Positions 42,583-52,649 of a stretch of 64,000 nt of DNA are shown piece after piece. The DNA is taken from assembly GCA_964035575.1 (NCBI GenBank), contig OZ037843.1, positions 1,178,001 to 1,242,000 of the forward strand, read 5' to 3'. Positions within the stretch are counted from its first letter, which is position 1, and each line of letters opens with the position of its first letter. The notes under the pieces were generated by a model. It was not told where the DNA came from, searched no databases, and saw only the letters and a list, made by a program, of their open reading frames with translations. The position numbers and the translations under genes were made by a program. The stretch comes from Rhynchopus sp. YZ270_cl-10 (lineage: Eukaryota; Euglenozoa; Diplonemea; Diplonemida; Diplonemidae).

Positions 42583-43406
42583 CCTGGAAAAAAAACAAGT
42601 AATTGCTATCGGAAAAAAAACGGGGTGTGATGTGGAACTCCATCCTGTAGAAATAATCTACAACACGCCCAGCATTCTGCTCTTCTGCAGGTATGCTAAC
42701 GCTCTTCGTACGCTGCCAGACCCACTGGGACGCCAGCATCTGAAACGTTAAAGAAGGGGGGCTGTCCTCTTCGTCCAGCACCATCTGCTCGATAGCGTTG
42801 TTTGACGTCAGCTCGGCAGGCTCGGCGTGTTCCAGCTCGTTTTGTCCACAGGCTCCCCACATTGTCATCGTCGTTGGAGCAGTGCGGAGGGAACACAGAA
42901 TGCACAGACTACAACACATCGATCAGGCACATCAGCACCTCCAGCAAATCGCCAGGATGCTACGGTGGTTTCGAAAATCGCGCGGAGTTTTCCACATCAC
43001 ACCCGTTTTTCCTTAGCAATTAGTTGTCCTTGTTGTTACTGTTGTTTTCAACCACCTTCCTTCAACCCTTGTAGGGATCAGTTGTAATTTTTTTCGCGAA
43101 AACATGAAATTATACATTTCAAGAGAACAAATTAAAAAGGGTCCTTATTTGCATTTTTGGGCTCCGCCCGTGCAGTGGTGGGGTCAATCTCGAAAATTGG
43201 ACAATTTTTTGACCACTTAATTTTTGAGAAATATGAGCCCGGTTGCTTATACGTGGGGCCCATTTTCGGCTAAAATTTTCCTCAAAATCTGGTTTTGTAA
43301 AATTGACCCTTTACTCCCCCCCCACATCGATTTCAATACTATACCTTACTTCACCTACGGTTACCCTTACAGGGGGGGTGAAGGAAGGTAGGTTGAAAAA
43401 GTGTCG
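42583..43406 (-). repeat. 0.8-kb repeat unit, minus-oriented copy
   Basis: Reverse copy of 35920-36753. Its minus strand has an open stretch of 120 codons (42557-42919) that reads like a real protein segment (LTSNNAIEQMVLDEEDSPPS, FQMLASQWVWQRTKSV) but matches nothing I know. The other copy is shifted there. It could be a gene fragment carried by the repeat. Confidence 0.6.
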
Positions 43407-44918
43407 CCGTTTTGCTTTTTTCCACTTCCGGAAAAGTTAGCAATATGCCTGCACAAAACGTTTTTATTCTTCCAGATGTGTGTGAGTGAGTGGCCTACAT
43501 TCTTTCCCCCCCTAGTTTCGAGTGCGAAACGTTTCTCCATGTATTGCACAGGAAACAATATGACAAACAGGTGCAGGGTGGTTCCCGTGCATATCATAGA
43601 ACCTGGCACCTTGTGTGTCTCCCAAAAAACCAAAAGCGTTGTGTGTGAAGTTTTGAAGGAAAAATAAAAGTTGTACCGACATTCACCAGCTAAAGCAAGA
43701 TCTGTACTCAATGTTGCCAGAAGGCTATGTACCTAAAAGATATAGACGTCTCTGGAAAGCAGCTTTTTTTTCTTTCTTCGAGTTCTTCTTTTTTCTCTTG
43801 ACTCTGCTAAGACAGAGGCAGAACAAACAATGCATCTCACACAAGAAGGGGCAACGACCATCGTAACACCTCCTCCCGATCCTATTCGCCTATCTGTTCC
43901 TCCGTTCATCTTCCCCCCCCCGCCCCTGCCCCAGGCACCTCGCTAACTCAGATGTAACGTACACGTACCCCCCAATATTAGCGAGGTGCCTGCCCCGCCC
44001 CCCACACACTTTATTTCAATATCATGCTTCGTCGTTGGGTGCCCACGTCCACTGAAGACGTTATATTTTGATTTTATTTTCTGCACTTTCAACTTTCACC
44101 TTTTTGTTTCGCTCAATACAAAAAAATAGTGGAGTTCATCCTCGGGTGTCTACACTAATACAACCAAGTTTTCAAGAAAAGAAAGAACATGAAAAAGAAA
44201 GCCAGGAAAGTGGACGAATCTCCATTTCAAAATACTGGGTCAAAAATAATAATGAACATCAATTCCTTAAAAGCGTGTATTTTGGTATAGTGGAGCGCCC
44301 TTCGGGGTGTCTACACTAAATACAACCAAATTTTTTACAACTGAGTTCCTCGCTCAGTGCTGCTGGAAGGATGTGTAGCGCATTGTAGGTCAGAGTTGGG
44401 ACGTCCTCGCCCCCGGGGATACGGAGGGTCTTTGTGTTTTAAATAAAAAGGAAATTTACTTCTTTTACTTATTCTAAAAAGCCCCCGACAGTGGGCGGGG
44501 TCGAACAACAAAACCAAGAAGCGCCGGGTGTAGCACCACACTCTTTCTTTGGAAATGTCACACAGCAACGCTTTCTCTAGTGAAAGACTCTCTCGGATGT
44601 GGTGGAAGCGTACAACTAACAAACTCTCCCCCTATTTCGTTTGCCGTTTTTCCTGTGTGGGTGAAGATAGCTATTGACACCGTAGTATTTCTTTGAGGGG
44701 TGCCTGCATTGGCAGCTACAGGTTGTTACCCACCAACATCCACACGTATGTTGTCTTATCTAAAGCATCCAACATGGAAGATAGTAATTGGAGTGTTCAT
44801 GGAGGGTGTGCATCCTTCCGAAGGTAGTTATCGACACCGTAGTATTTTACAGCAACGCTTTACTCTAGTAAAAGACTATCTCGAAACCGGTAAACCGGTA
44901 TTTTAAACCCCCCCTGAT
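43407..44918. other. Non-coding DNA upstream of the WD40 array
   Basis: It holds the repeat at 43569-43670, a short hairpin at about 43935-43995 (GGCACCTCGCTAA with complement) and two GGGTGTCTACACTAA motifs (about 44136 and 44306). No gene recognised. Confidence 0.5.
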
Positions 44919-45018
44919 AAATGACAACACATCTCGTTTCCTTCACAAACACCACCCCACCCCTCTTCAATCTACCCTCCACACACCATTCCCCACAGAA
45001 CAGAGTTACCCCCTGAAC
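44919..45018 (+). promoter_or_regulatory. Conserved leader of the ubiquitin-like/WD40 genes
   Basis: AAATGACAACACATCTCGTT, then CCTTCACAAACACCACCCC, then CAGAACAGAGTTACCCCCTG just before the ATG. Near-identical blocks precede the genes at 46442, 48565 and 49812. A fifth lies at 52431-52500 before a different gene. Likely a shared promoter/5' UTR. Confidence 0.65.
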
Positions 45019-46104
45019 ATGGACATCACAGGATACTTCGAGTCAGCCAGCTGTGTGATAGAAGTGGACGGGAGGGACACCCTTGCACAGGTGAAGGGGA
45101 AGCTTCTTGCGGAGCTTGGCGTGCCACGTGCTCGGCATGTTGGTGTGCGGATGAAAGGCGGTGGCGACATCGGCAACGACGACTTGCGCATCTGCGACAC
45201 GGAGATGGATGAGGGATGTGCCGTTGAGCTGTACTACACTGGTGTGAACATCAGTCCTGGGGTGATACCACATATGGGTCAGACTTTCTCTGTCACACTG
45301 TCCCCGTGCCATAAGTACCTTGCAGAGATGTCGTGGACTGAGAAGCATGTGTACATCTTCGACACAGAAACACACGAGCGTCTCTGCCACTTTCCTTGCA
45401 AGTATATTTATACCCCAGCATTCTCACCGTGCAGTGAGTGGATCTCATCAATCAACAAGGACACGCAGTGTGCTGAAGTTCATAACGTGAAGACAGGTGC
45501 ACTGGAGCACTGTTTTGGACTTAAACGTGATGGGCCTTACACTACAGCATGGTCACCCTGTGGAACACAGCTGTTGTCGTGTTGCCAGGGCAAGGGTTTG
45601 CAGGTGTGGGACATTGCAACAGGTGTTGTTGTGCACGAATGGGACCACATTGTGGACAGCAACTACTTCATGCTTGTGACAGGCAACAGGGTGGCGGTGT
45701 TTTGCAATAGCAGCAAAGACATCACCATTTGGGATTACACGACAGGGGTGGAGGTGCTGGTTCTGACATGCCCTTCTGATGTTCATTATGTAGCACTGAC
45801 ACCAAACGAGCATTTCATTGCAGCGTGTTGCACTGACTGTGTGCGTGTCTGGAACATTGAAACAGGCGAATGTGTCTTTGAAGACGTCTCAGACAACGAG
45901 TGGACTGACGTTGCAGTGTCGAACGACATTGTTGCTGCCTACTCTTCATGTTTGAGCTTGTGGTCCATTTCAACAGGAGAGCGACTGCTGCACCGTGAAT
46001 GTGAGACCGATTCTTGTGGTCTTGCAATCAGCAGCTGTGGTGGTGTGGTGATGTACGCAGGGAGGGAAGGTGTTGAGATTGTTGACGTCTCACACCTGTC
46101 TTGA
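45019..46104 (+). CDS. Ubiquitin-like domain plus seven-bladed WD40 protein (array gene 1)
   Basis: 361 residues. Residues 1-74 form a ubiquitin-like head (CVIEVDGRDTLAQVKGKLLA, then a terminal strand CAVELYYTG). There is no C-terminal di-glycine, so it is an integral domain and not a conjugated modifier. From about 78 to 361 there are seven WD40 blades, each ending in a recognisable strand: HVYIFDTETHERL, CAEVHNVKTGALE, GLQVWDIATGVVV, DITIWDYTTGVEV, CVRVWNIETGECV, CLSLWSISTGERL and GVEIVDVSHLS. The propeller is therefore complete. Such heads on propellers usually mediate protein binding. The actual partner, possibly the proteasome or a ubiquitin ligase, is unknown. Confidence 0.88.
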   Translation: MDITGYFESASCVIEVDGRDTLAQVKGKLLAELGVPRARHVGVRMKGGGDIGNDDLRICDTEMDEGCAVELYYTGVNISPGVIPHMGQTFSVTLSPCHKYLAEMSWTEKHVYIFDTETHERLCHFPCKYIYTPAFSPCSEWISSINKDTQCAEVHNVKTGALEHCFGLKRDGPYTTAWSPCGTQLLSCCQGKGLQVWDIATGVVVHEWDHIVDSNYFMLVTGNRVAVFCNSSKDITIWDYTTGVEVLVLTCPSDVHYVALTPNEHFIAACCTDCVRVWNIETGECVFEDVSDNEWTDVAVSNDIVAAYSSCLSLWSISTGERLLHRECETDSCGLAISSCGGVVMYAGREGVEIVDVSHLS

Positions 46105-46337
46105 ATCCCTTCCACAACGGAAAGGTGCCATTTAATTTTGTATCACCATCCTGCACCTTGCCTGGGTAACTAACTCCACACGGGAAGATACGTGAAGATA
46201 GATGCACATGTCTCTCGTTGTGGGAGTGGGTTGGCAATGGAGATGGCACCGTTCCGCTGTGGCTTTTGCACATGCGAAGCGCAAACCCGTCATGGTGTGG
46301 GAGGGTGGGAGGGACCTCTAACTGGGCTGTTTTTTTT

Positions 46338-46441
46338 CAAATGACAACACATCTCGTTTCCTTCACAAACACCACCCCACCCTTCTTCAATCTACCCTCC
46401 ACACACACCATTCCCCACAGAACAGAGTTACTCCCCTGAAC
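46338..46441 (+). promoter_or_regulatory. Leader of WD40 array gene 2
   Basis: Second copy of the AAATGACAACACATCTCGTT leader. The segment before it (about 46105-46337) is shared with the 3' flank of array gene 5 (52182-52430). Confidence 0.6.
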
Positions 46442-47527
46442 ATGGACATCACAGGACACTTCGAGTCAGCCAGCTGTGTGATAGAAGTGGACGGGAGGGA
46501 CACCCTTGCACAGGTGAAGGGGAAGCTTCTTGCGGAGCTTGGCGTGCCACGTGCTCGGCATGTTGGTGTGCGGATGAAAGGCGGAAGCGACATCGGCAAC
46601 GACGACTTGCGCATCTGCGACACGGAGATGGATGAGGGATGTGCCGTTGAGCTGTACTACACTGGTGCGAACATCACTCCTGGGGTGATACCACTTGCAG
46701 GTGAGATTTTCTCCGTCACACTCTCCCCGTGCCATAAGTACCTTGCAGTGATGTCAACTGAGGAGCACAATATTATGTCTATCTTCGACACAGTAACACA
46801 TGAGCGTCTGTGCCACTTCCCTGGATGTCTGGGCACCCCAGAATTCTCACCGTGCAGTGAGTGGATCTCATCAGTCAACGAGGACACGAAGTGTGCTGAA
46901 GTTCATGACGTGAAGACAGGTGCACTGGAGCACTCCTTTGGAGATGAAGGTGATGGACCGTTTTTTGCAGCATGGTCACCCTGTGGAACACAGCTGTTGT
47001 CGTGCTGCAAGAGCAAGGGTTTGCAGGTGTGGGACATTGCAACAGGTGTTGTTGTGCATGAATGGCATATTGTAGCCTTCAGCAACTACTTCATGCTTGT
47101 GACAGGCAACAGGGTGGCGATGTTTGGTGATAACAGTGAAGACATCACCATTTGGGACTACACGACAGGGGTGGAGGTGCTTGTTCTGACATGCCCTTCT
47201 GGTGCTCAGTATGCGGCACTGACACCAAACGAGCGTTTCATTGCAGCGTGTTGGATCGACTGTGTGCGTGTCTGGAACATTGAAACAGGCGAATGTGTCT
47301 TTGAAGACGTCTCAGACAACGAGTGGACTGACGTTGCAGTGTCGAACGACATTGTTGCTGCCTACTCTTCATGTTTGAGCTTGTGGTCCATTTCAACAGG
47401 AGAGCGACTGCTGCACCGTGAATGTGAGACCGATTCTTGTGGTCTTGCAATCAGCAGCTGTGGTGGTGTGGTGATGTACGCAGGGAGGGAAGGTGTTGAG
47501 ATTGTTGACGTCTCACACCTGTCTTGA
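46442..47527 (+). CDS. Ubiquitin-like domain plus seven-bladed WD40 protein (array gene 2)
   Basis: 361 residues. The ubiquitin-like head is almost identical to that of gene 1 (GHFESASC for GYFESASC). The seven blades follow the same pattern, with most changes in blades 1-4 (NIMSIFDTVTHERL, AFSNYFMLVTGNRVAMF). The last two blades are nearly identical to gene 1. The frame is intact. The alternating conserved and variable blades suggest ligand-facing surfaces that diverge, though local gene conversion explains the conserved ends equally well. Confidence 0.88.
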   Translation: MDITGHFESASCVIEVDGRDTLAQVKGKLLAELGVPRARHVGVRMKGGSDIGNDDLRICDTEMDEGCAVELYYTGANITPGVIPLAGEIFSVTLSPCHKYLAVMSTEEHNIMSIFDTVTHERLCHFPGCLGTPEFSPCSEWISSVNEDTKCAEVHDVKTGALEHSFGDEGDGPFFAAWSPCGTQLLSCCKSKGLQVWDIATGVVVHEWHIVAFSNYFMLVTGNRVAMFGDNSEDITIWDYTTGVEVLVLTCPSGAQYAALTPNERFIAACWIDCVRVWNIETGECVFEDVSDNEWTDVAVSNDIVAAYSSCLSLWSISTGERLLHRECETDSCGLAISSCGGVVMYAGREGVEIVDVSHLS

Positions 47528-47621
47528 ACCCACTTCCACAATGGAAAGGTGCCATCTGGACTTAGAACTGGGCGAGGAGTTATTATTCCTTTTTTCTTTT
47601 GTTTTTTTTTTAAAGCAGATA

Positions 47622-48263
47622 CCGGCCGCGTACATATTACGTCGCGTATTTATTACGGGGGGTACTTATTACGTCGCGTACTAATTAAGTCGCTTTTTTG
47701 AAGGCCCGCGGGTGCCCAAAAAGCGACGTAATTAGTACACACCGTAAGGTGAAAAAAAAAGTGGGGGTAATCATGTTTTGAACACAGCTGGTGTGGGCAC
47801 ATCACTGGGGGGATACCCACCAAACCCACAAAATCCCGAAGTCATCGCAGATCGTGTGAGCGAGGAGGAGAACAAACCGAACACGCGGCGCGTGTAGACG
47901 GCACAGGGTAAGGTGGAAGAAATCGGTGAGACCTCTGCCACAGTGCGTCTAGTACCTCCACATGCACAAGAGGAGTGGGAAGTGCCAATGAGTTCCTCAA
48001 ATCCGCAATTTGAGCCATTCGTTCATATTTCAACGAATATTTTAAAAAAACTTTTGTTTGCGTTGCAATCTCTGCCCAATGTAACCTTGTAAAGGGCCGA
48101 GGGTCAACACGCCAACACCAAGAGAAATGCCAGACATCCTTCCCACTCACCTTGTCAGTAGATTTTGTTTTTCTTCAAAAAATTAATTACGTCGCACACT
48201 TATTACGTCGCGTACTAATTAAGTCGGTATTTGCCCTAACCGACTTAATTAGTACGCGGCCGG
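47622..48263. mobile_element. Inverted-repeat element inserted between WD40 genes 2 and 3
   Basis: The exact 15-base inverted ends ATACCGGCCGCGTAC (47619-47633 and 48252-48266) give TA on both sides of CCGGCCGCGTAC. ATTACGTCGC and TACTAATTAAGTCG words repeat inside both ends. The interior has a minus-strand frame (47842-48150) with no recognisable motif. It looks like a miniature transposon and explains the longer spacing here. Confidence 0.6.
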
Positions 48264-48470
48264 TATGCTTTTCCAGGAATCCGGATTTAAAGTTTGGGGG
48301 GGGGGGGGGTCAGTTTGTTTTCCCAAAATATTTTTTCAGCACAAGAGGGTGGGAGATGGCATCGTTCCGCTGTGGCTTTTGCACATGCGAAGCGCAAACC
48401 CGTCATGGTGTGGGAGGGTGGGAGGGACCTCTAACTGGGCGAGGAGTTATCTCTCTTGTTTTTTTTTCAA

Positions 48471-48564
48471 ATGACAACACATCTCGTTTCCTTCACAAAC
48501 ACCACCCCCTCTTCAATCTACCCTCCACACACCATTCCCCACAGAACAGAGTTACCCCCTGAAC
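48471..48564 (+). promoter_or_regulatory. Leader of WD40 array gene 3
   Basis: Third copy of the leader block, preceded by the shared TCCGCTGTGGCTTTTGCACA segment (about 48360-48440). Confidence 0.6.
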
Positions 48565-49644
48565 ATGGACATCACAGGACACTTCGAGTCAGCAAGCTGT
48601 GTGATAGAAGTGGACGGGAGGGACACCCTTGCACAGGTGAAGGGGAAGCTTCTTGCGGAGCTTGGTGTGCCACGTGCTCGGCATGTTGGTGTGCGGATGA
48701 AAGGCGGAGGCGACATCGGCAACGACGACTTGCGCATCTGCGACACGGAGATGGATGAGGGATGTGCCGTTGAGCTGTACTACACTGGTGCGAACATCAC
48801 TCCTGGGGTGATACCACTTGCGGGTGAGACTTTCTCCCTCACACTCTCCCCGTGCGATAAGTACCTTGCAGTGATGTCGACTGAGCAGCATGTGTACATC
48901 TTCGACACAGAAACACGTGAGCGTCTGTGCCACTTCCCTGGATTTCTGTGCGTCCCAGCATTCTCACCGTGCAGTGAGTGGATCTCATCAGTCAACGAGG
49001 ACACGAAGTGTGCTGAAGTTCATAACGTGAAGACAGGTGCACTGGAGCACTCCTTTGGAGATGAAGGTGATGGACCGTATATTACGGCGTGGTCACCCTG
49101 TGGAACACAGCTGTTGTCGTGCTGCAAGAGCAAGGGTTTGCAGGTGTGGGACATTGCAACAGGTGTTGTTGTGCATGAATGGCACATTGTGGACTGGAGC
49201 GACTACTTCATGCTTGTGACAGGCGACAGGGTGGCGGTGTTTGGCGATAGCAGCAAAGACATCACCATTTGGGACTACACGACAGGGGTGGAGGTGCTTG
49301 TTCTGACATGCCCTTCTGCTGTTTGTTATGCGGCACTGACACCAAACGAGCGTTTCATTGCAGCGTGTTGCACCGACTGTGTGCGTGTCTGGAACATTGA
49401 AACAGGCGAATGTGTATTTGAAGACGTCTCAGAAAACTGGTGGACTGACGTTGCAGTGTCGAACGACATTGTTGCTGCCTACTCTTCATGTTTGAGCTTG
49501 TGGTCCATTTCAACAGGAGAGCGACTGCTGCACCGTGAATGTGAGACTAACAATTCTTGCGGTCTTGCAATCAGCAGCTGTGGTGGTGTGGTGATGTACG
49601 TAAGGGAAGGTGTTGAGATTGTTGACGTCTCACACCTGTCTTGA
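48565..49644 (+). CDS. Ubiquitin-like domain plus seven-bladed WD40 protein (array gene 3)
   Basis: 359 residues, two fewer than its siblings: CDTEMDEGCAVELYYTG ends the ubiquitin-like head as in the others, and near the end YVREGVEIVD lacks the AG of YAGREGVEIVD, with other one-codon changes around it. All seven blades are present and the frame is intact. Differences from gene 2 are concentrated in blades 1-4. Confidence 0.87.
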   Translation: MDITGHFESASCVIEVDGRDTLAQVKGKLLAELGVPRARHVGVRMKGGGDIGNDDLRICDTEMDEGCAVELYYTGANITPGVIPLAGETFSLTLSPCDKYLAVMSTEQHVYIFDTETRERLCHFPGFLCVPAFSPCSEWISSVNEDTKCAEVHNVKTGALEHSFGDEGDGPYITAWSPCGTQLLSCCKSKGLQVWDIATGVVVHEWHIVDWSDYFMLVTGDRVAVFGDSSKDITIWDYTTGVEVLVLTCPSAVCYAALTPNERFIAACCTDCVRVWNIETGECVFEDVSENWWTDVAVSNDIVAAYSSCLSLWSISTGERLLHRECETNNSCGLAISSCGGVVMYVREGVEIVDVSHLS

Positions 49645-49708
49645 ACCCACTTCCACAATGGAAAGGTGCCATCTGGTTCGTGCAAGAAGTTCTATCTCTT
49701 ATTTTTTC

Positions 49709-49811
49709 AAATGACAACACATCTCGTTTCCTTCACAAACACCACCCCACCCCTCTTCAATCTACCCTCCACACACACCTGTCCCCACAGAACAGAGTTA
49801 CTCCCCTGAAC
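49709..49811 (+). promoter_or_regulatory. Leader of WD40 array gene 4
   Basis: Fourth copy of the leader, only 64 bases after the stop of gene 3. The intergenic region is much shorter here than between the other copies. Confidence 0.6.
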
Positions 49812-50900
49812 ATGGACATCACAGGACACTTCGAGTCAGCAAGCTGTGTGATAGAAGTGGACGGGAGGGACACCCTTGCTCAGGTGAAGGGGAAGCTTCT
49901 TGCGGAGCTTGGCGTGCCACGTGCTCGGCATGTTGGTGTGCGGATGAAAGGCGGAGGCGACATCGGCAACGACGACTTGCGCATCTGCGACACGGAGATG
50001 GATGAGGGATGTGCCGTTGAGCTGTACTACACTGGTGCGAACATCACTCCTGGGGTAATCCCACACGTGGACAGCCCGTTCTCCCTCACACTCTCCCCGT
50101 GCGATAAGTACCTTGCAGTGGCGTGGGATGCGGGTGTGTCTGTCTTCGACACGGAGACCCATGAGAGGTGCTGCACCTTTCGATTGGAGGGCACCTGGGT
50201 CACAGCGTTCTCACCGTGCAGTGAGTGGATCTCCTGCAGCAACGAGAGCGCGGAGTGCATCGAAGTGCGCCGTGTGAGGACCGGTGCATTGGAGCACTCC
50301 TTGCCCTCCAGTCATCCTGGGTGCATGCGCGTTACCGCATGGTCTCACTGTGGAACGATGCTGTTGTCGGGCCCGCAGGTGTGGGACATTGCAACAGGTC
50401 GTGTTGTGCATGAGTGGCCTGACATAGGGAACAGCTTTAAGGACTGCTACGGTGCCTTTGGAGTGGCTGGCAACAAAATGGTGACGATTGGTGGGACGAA
50501 GCGTGTGACCGTATGGGACTACACAACAGGAACGGAGGTGCACGCTCTTGTGTGTCCCAGTTGTCCGAATAATGTGGCATTGGCGCCGAACCAGCGTTAC
50601 GTTGCAGCGTGCTTCGACGAAAGTGTGCGTGTCTGGGATATCGAAACAGGTGAATGTGTCTTTGAACACCTCTCAGGTCTTTATGTTCCATGGGCGGACA
50701 TCGCAGTGTCCAACGACGTTGTTGCAGCTTACACATCTAAGAACGTGACGTTGTGGTCCATCTCAACAGCAAAGCAGTTATGTTCATATACCCTGCAGAG
50801 CTTTGGTGTCTTCGGGCTGGCACTGAGTAGCTGTGGAGGTGGGCTGATGTACGCAGATGAGGGCGGAGTTAAGATCGTGGACATCTCACACCTGACGTGA
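49812..50900 (+). CDS. Ubiquitin-like domain plus WD40 protein, divergent propeller (array gene 4)
   Basis: 362 residues. The ubiquitin-like head and leader are nearly identical to the siblings, but the propeller differs throughout: AWDAGVSVFDTETHERCC, CIEVRRVRTGALEHSL, PQVWDIATGRVVHEW, RVTVWDYTTGTEVHALVC, SVRVWDIETGECVFEH and NVTLWSISTAKQLCSY. Seven blades are still recognisable. Conservation stops close to the domain border (around residue 75), a sharp junction that suggests the head was homogenised or exchanged. An in-frame ATG at 49641 was rejected because it lies in the leader. The 3' flank also differs from the other copies. Confidence 0.87.
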   Translation: MDITGHFESASCVIEVDGRDTLAQVKGKLLAELGVPRARHVGVRMKGGGDIGNDDLRICDTEMDEGCAVELYYTGANITPGVIPHVDSPFSLTLSPCDKYLAVAWDAGVSVFDTETHERCCTFRLEGTWVTAFSPCSEWISCSNESAECIEVRRVRTGALEHSLPSSHPGCMRVTAWSHCGTMLLSGPQVWDIATGRVVHEWPDIGNSFKDCYGAFGVAGNKMVTIGGTKRVTVWDYTTGTEVHALVCPSCPNNVALAPNQRYVAACFDESVRVWDIETGECVFEHLSGLYVPWADIAVSNDVVAAYTSKNVTLWSISTAKQLCSYTLQSFGVFGLALSSCGGGLMYADEGGVKIVDISHLT

Positions 50901-51095
50901 TGTGGGCATACTTCTAGCTTGTGCTCATTGTTGAGTGTGTTCGTTCTGTTCAGGCTGCTGTTGACATACACTACTGTGAGAGACCCCCCCTTCCCTTCCC
51001 ATCATTGTATAGCCCCGTTTTCTTCCCTGTCCCCCACCACGCCATACGCACACAGGAATTGCGAAATAACACAAACAGCAGAGTGCTAGGTTGAC

Positions 51096-52181
51096 ATGGA
51101 CATCACAGGACACTTCGAGTCAGCAAGCTGTGTGATAGAAGTGGACGGGAGGGACACCCTTGCTCAGGTGAAGGGGAAGCTTCTTGCGGAGCTTGGCGTG
51201 CCACGTGCTCGGCATGTTGGTGTGCGGATGAAAGGCGGAGGCGACATCGGCAACGACGACTTGCGCATCTGCGACACGGAGATGGATGAGGGATGTGCCG
51301 TTGAGCTGTACTACACTGGTGCGAACATCACTCCTGGGGTGATACCACTTGCAGGTGAGATTTTCTCCGTCACACTCTCCCCGTGCCATAAGTACCTTGC
51401 AGTGATGTCGACTGAGAAGCATGTGTATATCTTCGACACAGAAACACATGAGCGGCTGTGCCACTTCCCTGGCCTTCGTTTTTGCACCCCAGCATTTTCA
51501 CCGTGCAGTGAGTGGATCTCATCAGTCAACGAGGACACGCAGTGTGCTGAAGTTCATGACGTGAAGACAGGTACACTGGAGCACTCCTTTGGAGAAGAAG
51601 GTACGAGGCCTTACACTACAGCATGGTCACCCTGTGGAACACAGCTGTTGTCGTGTTGCGAGAGCAAGGGTTTGCAGGTGTGGGACATTGCAACAGGTGT
51701 TGTTGTGCATGAATGGGACCACATTGTGGACAGCAACGACGTCATGCTTGTGACAGGCAACAGGGTGGAGGTGTTTATTTTTAGCAGCGAAGACATCACC
51801 ATCTGGGACTACACGACAGGGGTGGAGGTGCTTGTTCTGACATGCCCTTCTGATGTTCAGTATGCGGCACTGACACCAAACGAGCGTTTCATTGCAGCGG
51901 GTTGCACCGACTGTGTGCGTGTCTGGAACATTGAAACAGGCGAATGTGTATTTGAAGATGTCTCAGAAAACGGGTGGACTGACGTTGCCATGTCGAACGA
52001 CATTGTTGCTGCCTACTCTTCATGTTTGAGCTTGTGGTCCATTTCAACAGGAGAGCGACTGCTGCACCGTGAATGTGAGGCCAACGCTTCTTGCGGTCTT
52101 GCAATCAGCAGCTGTGGTGGTGTGGTGATGTACGCAGGGAGGGAAGGTGTTGAGATTGTTGACATCTCACACCTGTCTTGA
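51096..52181 (+). CDS. Ubiquitin-like domain plus seven-bladed WD40 protein (array gene 5)
   Basis: 361 residues, close to gene 1 along its whole length, with an intact frame and seven blades. The 5' region is unlike the others: it follows unique sequence (ACAAACAGCAGAGTGCTAGG) instead of the AAATGACAACACATCTC leader, so its expression may differ. Its 3' flank matches that of gene 1, including the terminal AAATGACAACAC block, which now lies before the next gene. Confidence 0.88.
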   Translation: MDITGHFESASCVIEVDGRDTLAQVKGKLLAELGVPRARHVGVRMKGGGDIGNDDLRICDTEMDEGCAVELYYTGANITPGVIPLAGEIFSVTLSPCHKYLAVMSTEKHVYIFDTETHERLCHFPGLRFCTPAFSPCSEWISSVNEDTQCAEVHDVKTGTLEHSFGEEGTRPYTTAWSPCGTQLLSCCESKGLQVWDIATGVVVHEWDHIVDSNDVMLVTGNRVEVFIFSSEDITIWDYTTGVEVLVLTCPSDVQYAALTPNERFIAAGCTDCVRVWNIETGECVFEDVSENGWTDVAMSNDIVAAYSSCLSLWSISTGERLLHRECEANASCGLAISSCGGVVMYAGREGVEIVDISHLS

Positions 52182-52430
52182 ACTCACTTCCACAACGGAA
52201 AGGTGCCATTTAATTTTGTATCACCATCCTGCACCTTGCCTGGGTAACTAACTCCACACGGGAAGATACGTGAAGATAGATGCAGACGTCTCTCGTTGTG
52301 GGAGTGGGTTGGCAATGGAGATGGCACCGTTCCGCTGTGGCTTTTGCACATGCGAAGCGCAAACCCGTCATGGTGTGGGAAGGTGGGAGGGACCTGTAAC
52401 TGGGCGAGGAGTTATCTCTCTTATTTTTTC

Positions 52431-52500
52431 AAATGACAACACATCTCGTTTCCTTCACAAACACCACCCCACCCCTCTTCAATCTACCCTCCACACACAC
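52431..52500 (+). promoter_or_regulatory. WD40-family leader placed before an unrelated gene
   Basis: TCAAATGACAACACATCTCG to CTACCCTCCACACACAC matches the first two-thirds of the WD40 leaders and then changes abruptly to unique sequence. It ends about 150 bases upstream of the gene at 52650. Confidence 0.6.
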
Positions 52501-52649
52501 CCCGTTCCATTCAGAGAGCCCTCCGTCTCACAACAGAGCTCAAAGAGCTCAGAAGCTGTTCCCCTTTCCTCTATCCCCCTCCCTCCCCACCTCCACACAG
52601 GGACAAATCCACACAAAAACCCCGACTACTACTACACACTCTCGTCACC

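Noticed and set aside
44330-44640. Possible tRNA gene near a GGGTCGAACAA motif
   Set aside because: No matching acceptor stem, D-arm or anticodon arm could be folded around the T-loop-like word.
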